DNA from: Okapia johnstoni
Lineage: Eukaryota > Chordata > Mammalia > Artiodactyla > Giraffidae
Reading direction: 5' to 3'
Length of the DNA stretch: 64,000 bases
Assembly (NCBI GenBank): GCA_024291935.2
Contig: CM044320.1
Location: 54,378,001 to 54,442,000, forward strand
A program made the translations under genes and the position numbers. The notes beneath the pieces were generated by a model that saw nothing but the letters and a program-made list of their open reading frames with translations, had not been told where the DNA came from and searched no databases. Positions 45,152 through 57,400 of the stretch are shown in pieces. The number at the start of each line of letters is the position of its first letter. The first letter of the stretch is position 1.

Positions 45152-47212
45152 ATGGACGCCCTGGTCGGACTTCTGCAGCTGCTGGTGTTTCTCCTGACCC
45201 TCCCCCTGCACCTCATGGCTCTACTGGGTTTCTGGGAGCCCCTGTGCAAGACCTACTTTCCCTATCTGATGGCCGTGCTGACAGTCAAGAGCAACCGAAT
45301 GATGGAGAGCAAGAAACGGGAACTCTTCAGCCAGATAAAGGGGCTGTCAGGTGCCTCGGGGAAGGTGGCCCTGCTGGAGCTGGGCTGCGGCACCGGTGCC
45401 AACTTCCAATTCTACCCAGCTGGCTGCAAGGTCACCTGCCTGGACCCCAATCCTCACTTCGAGAAGTTCCTAACAAAGAGCATGGCCGAGAACAGGCATC
45501 TCGAGTATGAACGCTTTGTGGTGGCTTTCGGAGAGGACATGAGACAGCTGGCTGATGGCTCCATGGACGTGGTGGTCAGCACCTTGGTGCTGTGCTCAGT
45601 GCAGAGTCCAAAGAGGGTCCTGCAGGAAGTTCGGAGAGTTCTGAGGCCGGTGAGCAGAAAGGGAAGGATCTGGGCATGGAGCAGCAATATAGCATCGGCC
45701 ACCCCAGTGTCCAGGACACCCAGGATGGGATATCTCATGTACTAGAGCATGAGTCACCCATCCCCAACTGCTTTTGATCAGGAGATATGACCAAGGCATG
45801 GATGGGCCAGGATAGGGTGCTGTGGAAGCACACAGCGGAGCCACCGAACAAGGTGGGGGGAGATCAGTGAAGGACATCTAGGGACATGGTGTTTAAATTG
45901 AGACCTGAGGGATTAAGCAGGGGGTGGAGAGAGTGTGGGAAACAAAAGCGTGTTCTAGGTAAAGATGTTAGGAGAAGTGGAATCCATAATGGGACTTCTG
46001 TGGTGGCTCAGATGGTAAAGAATCTACCTGCCTACCAGGAGATCCGAGTTCGATCTCAGGGTCAGGAAGATCCCATGGAGAAGGAAATGGCTACCCACCC
46101 AGGTATTCTTACCTGGAGAATTCCATAGACAGAGGAGCCTGGCGGGTGTCAGTCCATAAGGCCACAAAGAGTCGGACACAACTGAGCAACTAACACAGAG
46201 AATTCATAAGATTGGGAACTGGACGTGGAGAGAAAGGAGTTTAGGATGGTTTCCAGGTTTCTGGCATAAACGACTAGTGGAGGGAGTGAAGGAGGGTAGA
46301 GGGAAGTGCCATCTGCAAGAAAGGAGAAACCTGTTCTGGACTTGTGAGGTCTGAGGTGTTATGGAGACAGCCAGGCAAGAGACACAGAGGCAGCTGGATG
46401 TCTAGATCTGTAGGTCAGCAAAAGATGTAGCGTGGAGATTTAGATTTGGAAGTCACCAGCTTGTAGCTGGTAAATTCCAAGCATAGGGGTAGATGAGATC
46501 ACCGAGGGAGGGAGCAGTGGGGAGGGAAGAGCTGGAGGAGCTCTCGCTTAATAAGGAGCCCAAGTGCAAGGTGTCCCTGGGATGCTGGCTGAGATATCCA
46601 GAAAGCAGGCATCTGGGTCTCTGGGAGGGCTCTGGGGGAGAGCCTTTGTATTCAATGAGGTCTGTGCCCCTGGTTCTCCACCTCCCCATCTGTCTGCCCA
46701 CAGCTAAGCTGTCCTTCTGGTTATCGTTTAAAGATGTCTCACAAGGCAACCCCCTGGGTCACCGGAGGCTTTTCACACTGGCTTTGAGTGGACGGGTAGG
46801 AGTCAGGGGATGCAGAGAAAGTCAAGAGCAGGATGCTCTCTGCTCCCTAAACTCGCAGACTGGCACCTCCCACTCCACCAGGAGGCTCTGATCGGGCTTG
46901 GTCAGCAGGATGGTGTGAGGTCAGAGAAAGGTTGCAGAGTGGAGCAGGTAGGTGATGTGCTCTCTTCTCACACAGGGAGGAGTGTTCTTTTTCTGGGAGC
47001 ATGTGGCAGAGCCGAGTGGAAGCTGGGCCTTCCTGTGGCAGCAAGTTTTAGAGCCCACCTGGAGGCACATTGGGGACGGCTGCCACCTCACCAGAGAGAC
47101 CTGGAGAGATCTGGAGAATGCCCAATTCTCTGAACTCCAAGTGGAACGACACCCCCCTCTCATCAAGTGGTTACCTGTAGGGCCCCACATCATGGGAAAG
47201 GCGGTGAAATAA
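45152..47212 (+). CDS. METTL7B: METTL7B (TMT1B), thiol S-methyltransferase, two coding exons
   Basis: Coding exons 45152-45649 (166 codons) and 46976-47212 (78 codons plus TAA) join in phase 0 to give 244 aa, the usual length. Donor CCG|GTGAGC and acceptor CACACAG|GGA are canonical. The N-terminal hydrophobic segment (LLQLLVFLLTLPLHLMALLG, residues 7-26) anchors the protein in the ER/lipid-droplet membrane. SAM-binding motif I is LLELGCGTGANFQF (about residues 74-87), with the acidic TCLDPNPHF motif following. Downstream LRPGGVLFFWEHVAEP spans the exon junction. From the family (knowledge): METTL7A/B, renamed TMT1A/B, methylate small alkyl thiols. The 1.33-kb intron holds a Bov-tA SINE and fossil repeat. 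Reading on into the intron would stop at 45745. The gene is convergent with ITGA7. Confidence 0.96.
45770..46520 (+). mobile_element. METTL7B intron: ancient repeat with a Bov-tA SINE inserted
   Basis: 45780-45985 and 46200-46510 belong to the same unnamed old medium-reiterated repeat seen at 35.4-36.2 kb. A forward Bov-tA SINE at 45990-46200 (ctgtggtggctcagatgg, agatccgagttcgatctc, gtcggacacaactgagc) splits it. Confidence 0.55.
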
Positions 47213-47722
47213 GCCTTCTCTAAATCCTGCCTCCAGTCTGTCAGTCAGACGATCCCACCCACCCAAGTCTCCCTTCTCCTAAGAGGGATCCGGGCAGACC
47301 AAAACCATCCCCCACCACCCCCATCTCTCCTCCCCCCATGTCTGCCAGGGGGAACATCTAACTTCAACCCTTCCTTCTGTAGTGAAAAAGCTCTATTCCC
47401 ATCCTGACCACAGGGAGAGGAGAGTTATACCTTGTCATCTCCTCAACTGCAAAGTCGTACACTGAGTCTCCCAATTTTTTCCCACCCACCCATAGGACAC
47501 CTCCCCATCCCTTCCTCATGTTCCCCCTCCCCTGCTTCTAAGACCACACCCAATGCCCCCTGGATGTGATCACAAAAGTCACCAAAGTCCCTACCAGGCC
47601 CCTGCACCCCCTCCCACCACCACCTGAGCTGTGGGGATGCAGAGAGAACAGGCCTCTCTAGAGACCCTGGGCGTGAGGAAGCAGGACTCGGCAAAAAAGA
47701 CAGAGGTTTTGTCCTCAAATTC

Positions 47723-47731
47723 TTTAATAAA
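47723..47731. terminator. Overlapping poly(A) signals for METTL7B (+) and ITGA7 (-)
   Basis: The 9-bp tttaataaa contains AATAAA on + (47726-47731) and ATTAAA on - (47728-47723). It is the only canonical signal I find on + within about 515 bp of the METTL7B stop, and on - it lies about 460 bp past the ITGA7 stop, followed on that strand by a U-rich stretch (ctctgtcttttttgcc). Use of both would make the 3' ends overlap by a few tens of bases. Confidence 0.6.
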
Positions 47732-48186
47732 TAGACAAAATCCACTACACTGATGCAGCAAACTAAGGTCAGAGGAGAGGGGAAGCTAGGGAGGGAAGAG
47801 CCCCTGAGTCAGCGACGTAACCTCCTCCCCACCCTCTGGGCTTAAGGCACTTTTGGGAGACAAGTCTTTGGGGTCCCATTATACAGACTGAATGGGAGAG
47901 GGAGGGACTAGGGTCCCTCCTCCCCACTTTTGAATCAGGACACCGCTGCGCTTCTCACCCTCCCCCACGACCCATCCCTGATTTACCCTCTCATCTCACA
48001 GCATCATAAAGGGAAGTTTGGCGGCGGGGTGGTCCTCATGGGGGGCAGAGATCTGTGCCCCAGAGGAAAGAAATCCTGCCAAATCTGGATGGGACACCAG
48101 CAACCCAGTCTACCCTTGTCACCTCCAGGAGCCATCTCTGGGGAAGGGGTGCAAAGGGCCCATGGGCCAGGCCAGGGTGGAGAAGG
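47732..48186 (-). other. ITGA7: ITGA7 3'UTR (inferred)
   Basis: Sequence between the ITGA7 stop (48187-48189) and the ATTAAA signal. It has no recognised repeat. The extent depends on that signal being used. Confidence 0.6.
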
Positions 48187-48417
48187 CTAGGCTGTGCCTG
48201 GCACTGGGTGCCCATCAGAGCCCAGCTCTGGGTGCCCATCCCCAGCCAGGATGGGGTGGGCATCCAGGCCCTCCCGCCGGGGGCTGCCCCAGTTATTCCT
48301 CAGGATGGTGCCTGTCTTCTCCTCCTTGAACTGCTGCCGGTCTTCCCGTGGGATCTTCACCGCATGGTACTGGGGTACGGTGGCTTCGGGGTACCGTGCT
48401 CGCTTGAAGAATCCCAT
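48187..48417 (-). CDS. ITGA7: ITGA7 terminal exon (B), coding portion
   Basis: Acceptor TTCCAG|ATGGGATTC. In the B frame it encodes [20 protein letters not shown] onward for 76 residues, ending HPVPGTA and TAG. GFFKR is the conserved alpha-integrin membrane-proximal motif. When exon A precedes it, the same DNA is read in another frame ([19 protein letters not shown]) and stops at TGA 48359-48357. Confidence 0.95.
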   Translation of the reverse strand: MGFFKRARYPEATVPQYHAVKIPREDRQQFKEEKTGTILRNNWGSPRREGLDAHPILAGDGHPELGSDGHPVPGTA

Positions 48418-51400
48418 CTGGAAGAACAGCAGGCCAGACATGAGGAGCCTGTGGAGCTGGGGTCCCTGGAGCACAGGCCTGGCACAGCCCAGTTGCTGTC
48501 CCACCATCCCTGAGACAGAAAGAACCAACGGCAGCCTGTGCCAGAAGCAGCCCACACAGGTGCCACCATCAATGCTGGGTTCCCCCGGTTCCCATGCACA
48601 GCAAGAGAAAGACCAGGAGGGGCCTGAGCTGCAGGACCAAGGACATCTCCCTTGGCGCCTGAAAGAGGGGTTGAAGATAGAACTTCAGGACCGCTGCCCC
48701 AAATATTTCGACACCCCTAAGCTTTTTAAGAGACGCAACAGCATCCCTGAAAACACAAACAAGATCTAAGGGAAAATATGGCTTCCTAAGACCCCTGCAA
48801 ATTCCAGAATGATTCTTCTCAAGCCTCATACACACAATACCTGCCTACTGGGCAGCATCCCCCTTAGAGTGGGCCCTCTCCTCTATGGCCCCTCCCTAAG
48901 TCATGAGCATGCTGGCCCTTACATACCAAGATGGAAGTGTGCCCCTTGCACACTCACACTCAAGACCTCCCAGGACTCTGACATGCTGGACTGCATGGCA
49001 TCTCCTTGCACTTGTGTCTCTGCACTCTCATGACCACAAAAAAGGCATGCAGGGCACCTCCCAGCACTCCCCACATGCTCACACTCCAGGAGCCCACCCA
49101 ACCCTTGCACATGCCTCAGGCTGGGTGATGCTCACCCTTATAACCTCATCCTGACAGTCACCTCCCACCCCAGTTCCTGGAACTCACACCACCCTCATGC
49201 AATCTCCTTTCTTCGCTTTGCATATTCCTGAATGCTGGGAGCTCGACTTACACTCACATACATACTCCCCGACACATACATATCTGGACACACACATGCT
49301 CAGACCCAACAATTACCCCACAGTCCCTGGACCCCCAGCTTCCACAGCTGAGGGCTGCACAGCCAGCCGGGCCCGGTGATAGTTGGTGGGAAAAGATGAG
49401 CTCTGGCTGCTCCGACGGAAGAAGCCACACTGGGATGTAAGGGAGGAGGGGAGCAGAGGAGGTGGAGGATGGGCAGGCTGAGGAAGGATGGGGACCCCTA
49501 TCTCTGCTTTGTCCCACTTTCATGGGAGTGGGCAGCAGAGATCTTGGATCCAGTTTCTCAAAGGCCTCAATCTCCCGTAAGAATGGCAAGGTTCCCAACA
49601 GTCTGGATGCCCAGAGGCCTGGTCACTGATGATACACATTTGCCAGAGGCTGTGCCTGGTCTGTAATTGGTCCTGGGGAGGGGTGCAGCTCTCTGGAGGG
49701 CCCCCAGGGCATGTGCGGTTCCACATGGCTCAGATGTGGCATGTGGTAAAGGGAACGGCCACTGATGATGGATGTCATTCTCGGTACCGACATATACATG
49801 TGTGTGCTCTTATGAGGAGCCCCGGATGCCCACATGATTCTGGCTACACTCTGTGTGTGAGAATGGTTCCATGCAGAGCCTGGTATGTGGCGGCTCGGAG
49901 TTCAATCCTGGAGACAGTTCCCTGGAGGCAGTTCTCCACACTGGTTGGCTTTCTTGGGCATGGCTTTCTTCCCAGCCTTAGCCACCATGCTCTAGTTAAA
50001 TAAGACCGCACTTCCCTGCCTCCATGACTTTCCCCTCCCATGGTCCTTCTGAAAGGCCCAGACCCACATTCCATTCCGCACATCCAGATCCTACTACCCC
50101 ACCTTCTAAGGCCCTTCCAGGGCCACCTACTCTCAAGCTTTCCCTCCCCTGAATTCCCACTGTGCTTTCTTGACTCAGTCCACTGCCTCATCCTGGACAA
50201 CAAGGCTCCCCTCCCCAGCTAGACTACAAAAGCCCTGAGAACAAGATCTACATCTGACTTATCCCCAAAACATCCAGGGCCTGACAGAGATGTTGGCACA
50301 CGCGGGTAAGTGCTCAACACGGATTTGCTGAATAAATGGGACAGTGGGTGCGAGAACCACACCACAGCCTGACAGGGGAGCCCCGCCACCACTAGCACCA
50401 CCCTCCCCAAGCCTCACCTTCCACATGAGCAGCACCAGCAGCGCCAATACCAGCAGCCCGGCTAATACAGCCAAGAGGATGACCCACCAGGGGACTCCTT
50501 CTGCCACCACAGCCGCGGGGTCCAGGTATACCATCACCGGGATCTGGGGAGTGAGGGGCGAAGGGCACAAGGGCTGGAGCAACAGGAGAGACAAGCTACC
50601 CCGGCCGCACCTCCCCATGAGCCTTGAGCCAGGCAGCTCACCACCGTGGAAGCATCTCTGAGCAGCAAGTTCTTGATGGAGGACTTCACGGTGATGTTGG
50701 CTCGAACAATCACTTCCAGAGACTTCACCGCTGAATACTCCTAAGGGAGCAGGGAAGGAGAACCACCTCCTAAATGCCCCATGCCTCCACCTCCCCCCAG
50801 CTCCTGAAGTTGTAAATGGAATGGCGCCCAACACAGTGGGTGTTTCTGCCTGTCTCGGGTTGAGACCATGCTGCCTTTGGAGCAGGAGGAAGGAGAAGGA
50901 AAAGTGGGTCCCAGAGGGGCTATTGGGGAAGAGAACCCCAGCTGTGCTCTCACCTCCAGGAAGGTGCTGTTCCAGAGGCGGCCCCAGACATGCAGCACAG
51001 CTGCGCGGTCAAAGCTGTAGAGAGGGCAGCTGAACACCACGCAGTTGGCTGTGCCCCGAGCGCAGTCCTGGGGACCAGGACAGGCAGGGCTCTGAGCTGC
51101 TTGGCCCCACCCCGCCAAGCTGCCCAGGGCCCAGCAACCCTCACAAATGTGGCCACACAGACACAGTCTGCTCAGAGCCTCTCCTCCATCCCTCTAGGAG
51201 CCCCCCTTTTCCCCAGCTCTTCAGTATCTCTCCTGTTTTCCTTTTCTGACTTTAAACTCTCCTCCTCTAAGAAGTCTTCCCCAACTAACCCTGTGGTCTA
51301 GAATAGCAGCCTACCCCAAATCTGGGCTATTTGGCTTTGAAATGCATGGGGATCAGGGAGGAGATCTCTTGACAGCAGCAGGCAGGCAGAGTAGCTTCCC

Positions 51401-54400
51401 CAGTAGATGCATATGTTACCTAATAATGATCTCATTTATTGAGCACCTACTATCTGCAAGGTACTTATCTCATTTAAATTCACAACTGTCCTGTAAGGTA
51501 CAGATTATTATCATCCGCATTTTTCAAACTAGGAAACTAAAGTTTAAAGAATCCAGTGACCAGTCTCAGGTCACACAGCTAGCAAAGCTGGTGGATCAGA
51601 TACTTGAACCCAGGTCCAGGGTGGGCAAAGTTGCACTCCTCTGCAAAGCCCAAACTCAATGAAGGAAGATGTGGCTGCCCCAGGAGCTGCTGGGGGGACA
51701 GGGGACTGAGGCCCTGCTCCTTCCGGGTCCGACCTAAACCATTTGGTCCAATCTCACCTAATAGACCATCTGCCTAAAAACTAATGTTCTATTCATCACG
51801 CTTCCCGTACAGAAGAATGGCTTTGAGAGTGTTTGAATTCTCTGCATCATCCCTTATTTTGCCACTGTAGAGTAATTCAAGAATCCTTTGTCAATTTGCC
51901 TAAAAGTCATTTTAAGTAGAAGAATCCATTTCAAAATGTTTTTAAGATTTTTTTTTTGATGTGGACCACTTTTGAAGTCTTCACTGAATTTGTTACAATA
52001 TTGTTTCTGCTTTATATTTCGGTTTTTTGGCCAAGAGGCATGTGGGATCTTAGCTCCGCCACCAGTGATTGAAACCGCACCTCCTGCATTGGAAGGCAAA
52101 GAACCCCTGGATTGCCAGGGAAGTCCCCCATTTCAAAGTACTTATCAAGAAGGGTGGCCTTAGGACTTCCCTGGTGGTCCAGTGGTTAAGACTCCATGCT
52201 TCCAATGCAGGGGACGTGGGTTCAACCCCTGGTTGGGAAACTAACATCTCACATGCCACAGGGCACAATCAGAAAAAAGATAAAAGGTGGCCTTTCAGTA
52301 GAAATCAGTCACCTGGAGAAAGCAGGACTATCCACGTAACAAGGAAATAGCAATTACACGAGCTCATACTACCCCTGGGGGCTTCCTTGGTGGCTCAGAC
52401 AATAAAGAATCCGCTTGCACTGCAGGAGACTAGAGTTCATCACTGAGTCTGGAAGATCCCTTGAAGAAGAGAACGGCAACCCACTCCAGTATTCTTGACT
52501 GGAGAATCCCTTGGACAGAGGAGTCTGGCGGGCTATCATCCATGTGATCGCAGAGTCGGACATGACTGAATGACTAAGACACACATACTACCCTTGTGAA
52601 GCTTCCTGCCATGCTTTCAAGGGGGCCAGGGAAGCTAAGGGCTCCCAGGAAGGATGGGCTGTGGCAAGGGAACTTTCTTCCAGACAGATACCACCAGAGT
52701 TGCCCAACTGCTCCCCTTCCCCTGCAAAGGTCTCTTTGCCTGTTTTTGCCTCTATTGCCCACCCTTCCATATGCAGGAGTCACCTTTTTGCCACCAAGCC
52801 AAGCATCGCCCTGATCTGTCCCCCGCCCCCCACCAACTCTCACTGCAAGGGCCATCCTAGAACAGACAGCAGTGAGTCCATTCAGTAACATAACTATGTG
52901 AAACAAGTAGGAAAAGGGGAGGCCAAACTCCTCGAAAAGGAAAAACTTAATGAATCACATAAATATACTATCAGTAATTATTAGAACTTTTAAAAACCTT
53001 TTTGACATGGTGTTTTTAACATGGTGAAAACCATGTCAAATTTCCTTATGCAAACTGACTTTTTGTCCTAAAAGAATTCAAAAGAATAACAAAGAGACCT
53101 CAGAGGTGGCTAAAACCATCCCACCCCCTCTAAAATGTGACCTTCCATAGGAAGGCAGGGAGAATCGACTGCACAGGGAGCTAGCTGTAGCTGAGTGCCC
53201 TGGTCTAGAGTGAACACCTGGCAGGCATTGGGGAAGCTGGGGCGGCAGCAGCTGCCCCTGTGACGTGTCCACTCTACTTGCCCCAGGAGCCTGATCATCA
53301 CACCTCACCACAGGCCACTCACCCCCGGAAGCTCCACGCCCTCCGCCTTGCCCCCACCCTCTGTCATACCACCTCCCCTCGCCCATCATCCTGGCTGTAC
53401 CACATTTGCCCTGTCCTCACCAGGGTGATGTTTTTCTTCTTCTCAGCAGAGGACACTGGCCACCAGGACGTGCTGGGCTCCGGCTGCTCGCGAGGTTCCT
53501 GTGACTCCGGCGGCCCCAGCTCCCGCCTCCTCCTGTCCCTGCTGTCCACATCCTGAGGCGGGGGAGGGGGCCCAGTGAGGGTCCCTCCAAATGCAGCAAG
53601 GAGAGATGGCATCCCTTCCCCAGCAGCTTCCTCCACAGGCCCCCAGCCCCACGGCAGCCTTCGCAAAGTCTGAACCCCACACCCCCAGCCTCCACACCCC
53701 CACCCTGCTTCAGCACCCTGCTTCAACACCCCCGCACCCTGCTTCAGTGGCCCCACCCACCTCGCCTGAGCCTCACCAGTTGGAGGATGTTGGGCCTGGG
53801 GGAACAGAGCCCCCTCTGCCCGGGCCCCTGCCCGCCCTCCAGCTCTACCCGCGTGGGGTACAGCAACCACTTCCCGTTGGCAATCTCATGAGGCCACATG
53901 ATGTTGAGGAAGGCCGAGCCCAGGGTGTTGAGCGACTGGCCTTGGTTGGAGACCTGTGGGCACAAGAGAGTGTGGAGTAGTAGTGTTAGTCGCTTAGTCA
54001 TGTCCTACTCTTTGGGACCCCACAGACTGCACCCTGCCAGGCTCCTCTGTCCACGGGATTCTCCAGACAAGAATACTGGAGTGGATTGCCAATTCCTTCT
54101 CCAGAGGATCTTCCTGACCCAGGGATTGAATTCAGGTCTCCTGCATTGCAGGCAGATTTTTTACTCTCTGAGCCACAGGGAAGTCCCTTGATACTGTAGA
54201 AAATGCAATACATTTTATATCATTTTGTGATGATGTAGCCTTACAATTTTCATGCACCTCTAAGAATATCTAAGACTAAAATCCCACTATAAGCCAATTG
54301 GATTACCAAGTGAGGAAGAATATTCTTTGTTTACTGCTACACTGACTTCACTTGTGTGATTGTGAAGACTGAAAGTGATACAGATGTGACTATTCAACCT

Positions 54401-57400
54401 TTCCCTGAAGATTTCAGGTTGGTAACCTGGAAAGCAAGGACATCCAAAGCATTGTGTAACTTTATTTGATCTCTGATTCTTACTGTGAACTGCAACCCAC
54501 TAGCAGTTTATTATTTAGCAGAATCAATTTAATGGGTTGCAATCAGCATTTGAAAAAAAATTAATAGAATAAAATAAAATAAAAAAACACCTGGTTGTAT
54601 CACATGCAATAAGGAAGGAGTGTTCTATAAAATTTTTATGTTAGATATATACATGTTTGGGCTTCCCTGATGGTTCAGATGGTAAAGAATCCACCTGCAA
54701 TGCAGGAGACCTGGGTTCAATCCCTGGATTAGGAAGATCCCCTGGAGGAGGGCACGGAAACCCACTCCTATATTCTTGCCTGGAGAATCCCCATGGACAG
54801 AGGAGCCTGGAGGGCTACAGTCCGTGGGGTCACAAAGAGTTGGACTGAGCAACTAAACATATATACATGTTTACTAGAAAATGATATAAAATGTAGAATA
54901 CTCTAAAAATGCTTGAAAATAGCTGCCTTATAAAACAATATATAGAAAAAATCGTGAATAAATCAATAGGGACACTCTCATATAATATGATTCTTTAATA
55001 ACATGAGTTCACAGATCAGTAGAGACTTGAAATGCTCTTGAAGTGCTTAAATGTGAAGTCTCCTAGAAAACCCTGTGAAAAAACTGTGAAAAAATCACAG
55101 TTTTTATGTGAAAGTGAAAGTTGCTCAGTCGTGTCTGACTCTTTGCGACTCCATGGACTATACAGTCCATGGAATTCTCTACACCAGAATACTGGAGTGG
55201 GTAGCCTTTCCCTTCTCCAGGGGATCGTCCCAACCCAGGGATCGAACCCAGGTCTCCCTCATTGCAGGAGGATTCTTTACCAGCTGAGCCACTAAGGAAA
55301 CCCAGTTTTTATATACTTTCCCCTAAAAATTTCCATACCCACAAACCCAAAATGTTTTGTACATGATTTAGTGGATTCATAGACATGGTAAATTCAATCT
55401 AGAATTGTTTAGAGCTCCTGCTTTAAATATTTTAAGCTCCTAAAATTTCCGTAGAAAGTAGTAGAATCTTCCTGAACTTACGGGGAAGCAAAACTCTAGA
55501 TCTAAAGATTCTGAATGTACTATGTAAGTAAAGGCAAATTTTTATTCTAATCTAATATTTTGCTAAATTCTAGACAGGTATACGGAACAGTTCGAAGGAC
55601 ACAATGACATAATCCTAATACACAGAACTTTGAATTCTAACGGACAGGCAAGGAGAGAATCATGGAGGGCCCACTGGGAGCTGGTAATTTTTGACATCAA
55701 GAGAATCAAAGGGTGGGTTCTAAACCCATGAGATGGAGGGGACAAGGCTGCAGAGAAGGCTCAGGAAGCATAACTTCCACAAAGACTCAGGATCCTAGAT
55801 CACACACCATTCCCTGCCCACCCCAAATCTGGGAAAACCTGGAGATGTCCCTGGGAGGTGTGGAGAGGCCCCGGGCAAGCAGGGGAGGGTTCTTGGAAGA
55901 GGCACTAGCCCTCCCTCCATGTCCCCATTCCCCAGCAGATGGCCCTGTGCTCTCACACTGAGATGAGAAATTCAGTCAGGAATGAGCAGGAAATGGTCAC
56001 CTGAGGCTGAAACACAAATACCTGCCTGCAGCCAAGGCCCAGGAGCTAGGGGAGGCCTCAGGCTCGCTGGACCACCAGGCGCCAGACAGGAGAAGAGCCA
56101 CAGCCCCTGGAACACGTCTCAGCATCTCTTCCATGCCAAGAAGGGAGAGACCTCACCGGGACACTCACCGTGACCTCGTACTTGACCTTGCTGCCCACAT
56201 CCCGCTCAGACCGCATTGCGCTCTCGCCCCGCACCATACCGGAGAAGAAGAGCTGCTGGGGAATGGCCACCCTGGCGAGGAGGGGTCAAAACAGGGGCTG
56301 AGGAGGGCTGGGGTTTGATGGAGGGTCAGGAAGGTCAGGCCAGTGAGGCAGAGCCCAGGCCTGGGTCTGGAAGTGGCAGTGCCCACCCCTCCAGTGGAGG
56401 TGCCCACCCAGGCAGGGCTTACCCTGTGATGGACAGTGGCAACTCAATGAAGACACGGGCACGGGCCAAGACTGGATGCAGCTCCTGCTCACTGATGCTG
56501 TTGAGTGGTGGGGGCAGGTGTGGGCAGCGAGCCCAGGCACCACCCCAAGGGGTCACAGGCAGACAGCAAAGCCCCTTCTAGGTGGACTTCTAGCCAACAG
56601 CCCACATCCTCACCCACCCTGGCCCCCCAGCCTTACGTGGCCAACAGCAGCTCCACCTCCAGCTCTGTGGTTTCAATGGTGATCCCCGAGGTGCTAAGGA
56701 TAAGGTAGAAGGTGACCTAGACCAAGAGGGGAGCAAGATGAGAGTCTGGAAGGGTGAGGGGCTTGAAAGGGGGAGCAGGGGTTAGAGAGCCACTTGGACA
56801 GGGATAAGGGCAGCTGTGGCAACCTGGGCGCCTCTCTTCATAGGGTTCCCCAGCTCACACTCGACATGGGAAGCATTCTCATCAGACAGGCACAGTGGCT
56901 TCTCCTGGAGTGGAGAGAAAAGGAGAGGTCAGCTGGGGTTACCAAAGCCCCCAAGACCCCACTTCTGAGAGAGTTAATTCTTAGGTAGGTTGATAAGGAG
57001 TGTGGGGCCCTCGAGGAGGAGAAAGAGACAAACATTTTTTTCTTCATTGCTTTGTCTTAGTCACATAAGATTTTAACTCTGAGTTGTTATGACAACAATC
57101 TTTAATACTAACTTTCTTTAAGCCCAGAGCTAATGATTACACAACAAAACAATGCATCTTGTTCAAGGGTCCGTTTTTCCTTAAGCTCTGTACTAATGAT
57201 TATATAACAACAATTTATAAGGACATTTTTCTCCTTTTTAACAAGAACCTTCTGACTAATCTTATTAATTTAAGATGTATGTTGTGGGAATGGGTCCGGT
57301 AAAAGCCTTGATTAGACCAGGGAGGGGGCTAGTCTATCCCATCTTCCTCCGATGTCTATGTCAAGAGCTTTCTCTGTCCTTTCTCACTGTAATAAAACTT

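Noticed and set aside
45152..45745. METTL7B as a single-exon 197-aa protein
   Set aside because: The frame runs past a canonical donor (CCG|GTGAGC at 45650) and loses the conserved C-terminus; splicing to 46976 gives the family length of 244 aa.
48194..48769. 191-codon forward frame opposite the ITGA7 terminal exon
   Set aside because: Antisense shadow of the ITGA7 B exon and its intron; no support as a gene.
53364..53870. 168-codon reverse frame over ITGA7 exons 53421-53552 and 53777-53953
   Set aside because: It reads exon 53421-53552 in frame but crosses an intron; splice sites and the spliced frame explain it better.
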